Of a DNA stretch of 60,515 nucleotides, positions 60,442-60,515 are shown one piece after another (the first letter of the stretch is position 1; each line of letters opens with the position of its first letter). The stretch spans positions 1 through 60,515 of the forward strand of contig CAKZLB010000072.1 in assembly GCA_937124965.1 (NCBI GenBank). The letters run 5' to 3'. Position numbers and translations under genes: made by a program. The notes beneath the pieces were generated by a model. It was not told the origin of the DNA and made no database searches. It saw only the letters and a program-made list of their open reading frames with translations. Source of the DNA: an uncultured Bacteroidota bacterium (lineage in GTDB: Bacteria > Bacteroidota > Bacteroidia > NS11-12g > UBA9320).

Positions 60442-60515
60442 GGTTGGCCTATGCGTAGTGCGGGTTTTAATTGATTAATGTTTTGGGGAAACGAAATTGT
60501 TGGCTGTGTAGCAGC
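60435..60515. repeat. attC-like site 12 (cut by the window edge)
   Basis: GCCTAAC (60435-60441), GGTTGGCCTATGCGTAGTGC, TTTTGGGGAAACGAAATTGT then GGCTGTGTAGCAGC at the edge. The left core fits RYYYAAC exactly. The right arm and next cassette lie outside. Confidence 0.85.

Larger units (their letters stand above)
52222..60515 (-). mobile_element. Integron-like gene cassette array (right end open)
   Basis: At least nine small-gene units are separated by 79-143 bp imperfect palindromes that run from ..AAC to GTT... All genes are on the minus strand, with stops close to the GTT core. For seven units the bases after GTT at the left end of the cassette are the reverse complement of the bases before AAC at its right end (exact 10/10 in five). 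Integron attC cassettes have this property. No integrase lies in the window; one would be expected beyond 60515. RYYYAAC/GTTRRRY consensus is fully met only by the 60156-60165 and 60432-60441 ends. The set of genes (toxin-antitoxin, lipoproteins, DUFs) also fits. Confidence 0.75.

Noticed and set aside
52222-60515. CRISPR array
   Set aside because: Repeats are 79-143 bp, imperfectly palindromic and separated by genes of variable length; no short spacers exist and no Cas gene is seen.

Overview
The window looks like the chromosome of a low-GC marine-type member of the Bacteroidota, probably Flavobacteriia/Cryomorphaceae-like. Support comes from type IX secretion C-terminal sorting domains (1-132 and the end of 2171-4588), many short-spaced lipoproteins, scarce Shine-Dalgarno sequences, Bacteroidota-style -33/-7 (TTTG / TAnnTTTG) promoters, and menaquinone, OxyR, 2-oxoglutarate dehydrogenase E2 and ComF genes typical of the phylum. 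I see no rRNA, tRNA or CRISPR.

Regions 1-45.5 kb are mostly ordinary chromosome. 0-4.6 kb is a coupled ECF sigma / membrane-anchored barrel / T9SS-secreted protein operon. 4.6-9.3 kb carries comF, thiL, oxyR, a lipoprotein and the 2-oxoglutarate dehydrogenase E2 gene. 9.4-16.9 kb carries menD followed by a molybdenum-cofactor block (moaC, a mobA-like fusion, a moeB-rhodanese fusion, moaE, moaD) with a TauE exporter, a 44-residue membrane protein and a YbjQ protein, joined by TAATG/ATGA overlaps. 16.9-20.4 kb holds a polyprenyl synthase and a four-gene TolQ/ExbD operon. 20.5-30.2 kb holds radA, a Crp/Fnr regulator and many single-domain stress or accessory enzymes (DinB, peroxiredoxin, pirin, SRPBCC, GNAT, AI-2E, SnoaL). 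30.2-30.8 kb is a gene-free stretch with nested inverted repeats. 30.8-38.9 kb holds a DEAD-box helicase, a YdeI protein with a CDGSH iron-sulfur tail, a serine hydrolase, a subclass B1 metallo-beta-lactamase with all metal ligands, and an SQR-like/DsrC/DsrE sulfur cluster. 39.3-45.5 kb holds an IS982 remnant, methyltransferases, an acyltransferase, a photolyase-family protein without Fe-S ligands and a formylglycine-enzyme-like lipoprotein.

From about 45.6 kb the window becomes accessory, and from 52.2 kb to the right edge it is a cassette array. Nearly every unit is one small gene or toxin-antitoxin pair on the minus strand. Units are separated by 79-143 bp imperfect palindromes that begin with ..AAC and end with GTT.. 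Three or four sequence families of palindrome occur in one array. The bases after GTT at the start of a cassette are the reverse complement of the bases before AAC at the end of the same cassette (up to 10 of 10), and they differ from cassette to cassette. This is the pattern expected of integron gene cassettes and their attC sites, where the hairpin is complete only after the cassette circularises. No integrase is in view. If one exists it should lie beyond the right edge, because the genes read leftwards. The array carries PIN and ParE toxin-antitoxin pairs, a putative zincin, lipoproteins, DUF proteins and two gene-poor cassettes (58912-59199 and 60156-60441) that are homologous to each other, share a spaced AGTCCA repeat and a covarying stem, and may encode a 41-residue peptide or a structured RNA. 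These two cassettes and the array itself are the most promising undescribed features.
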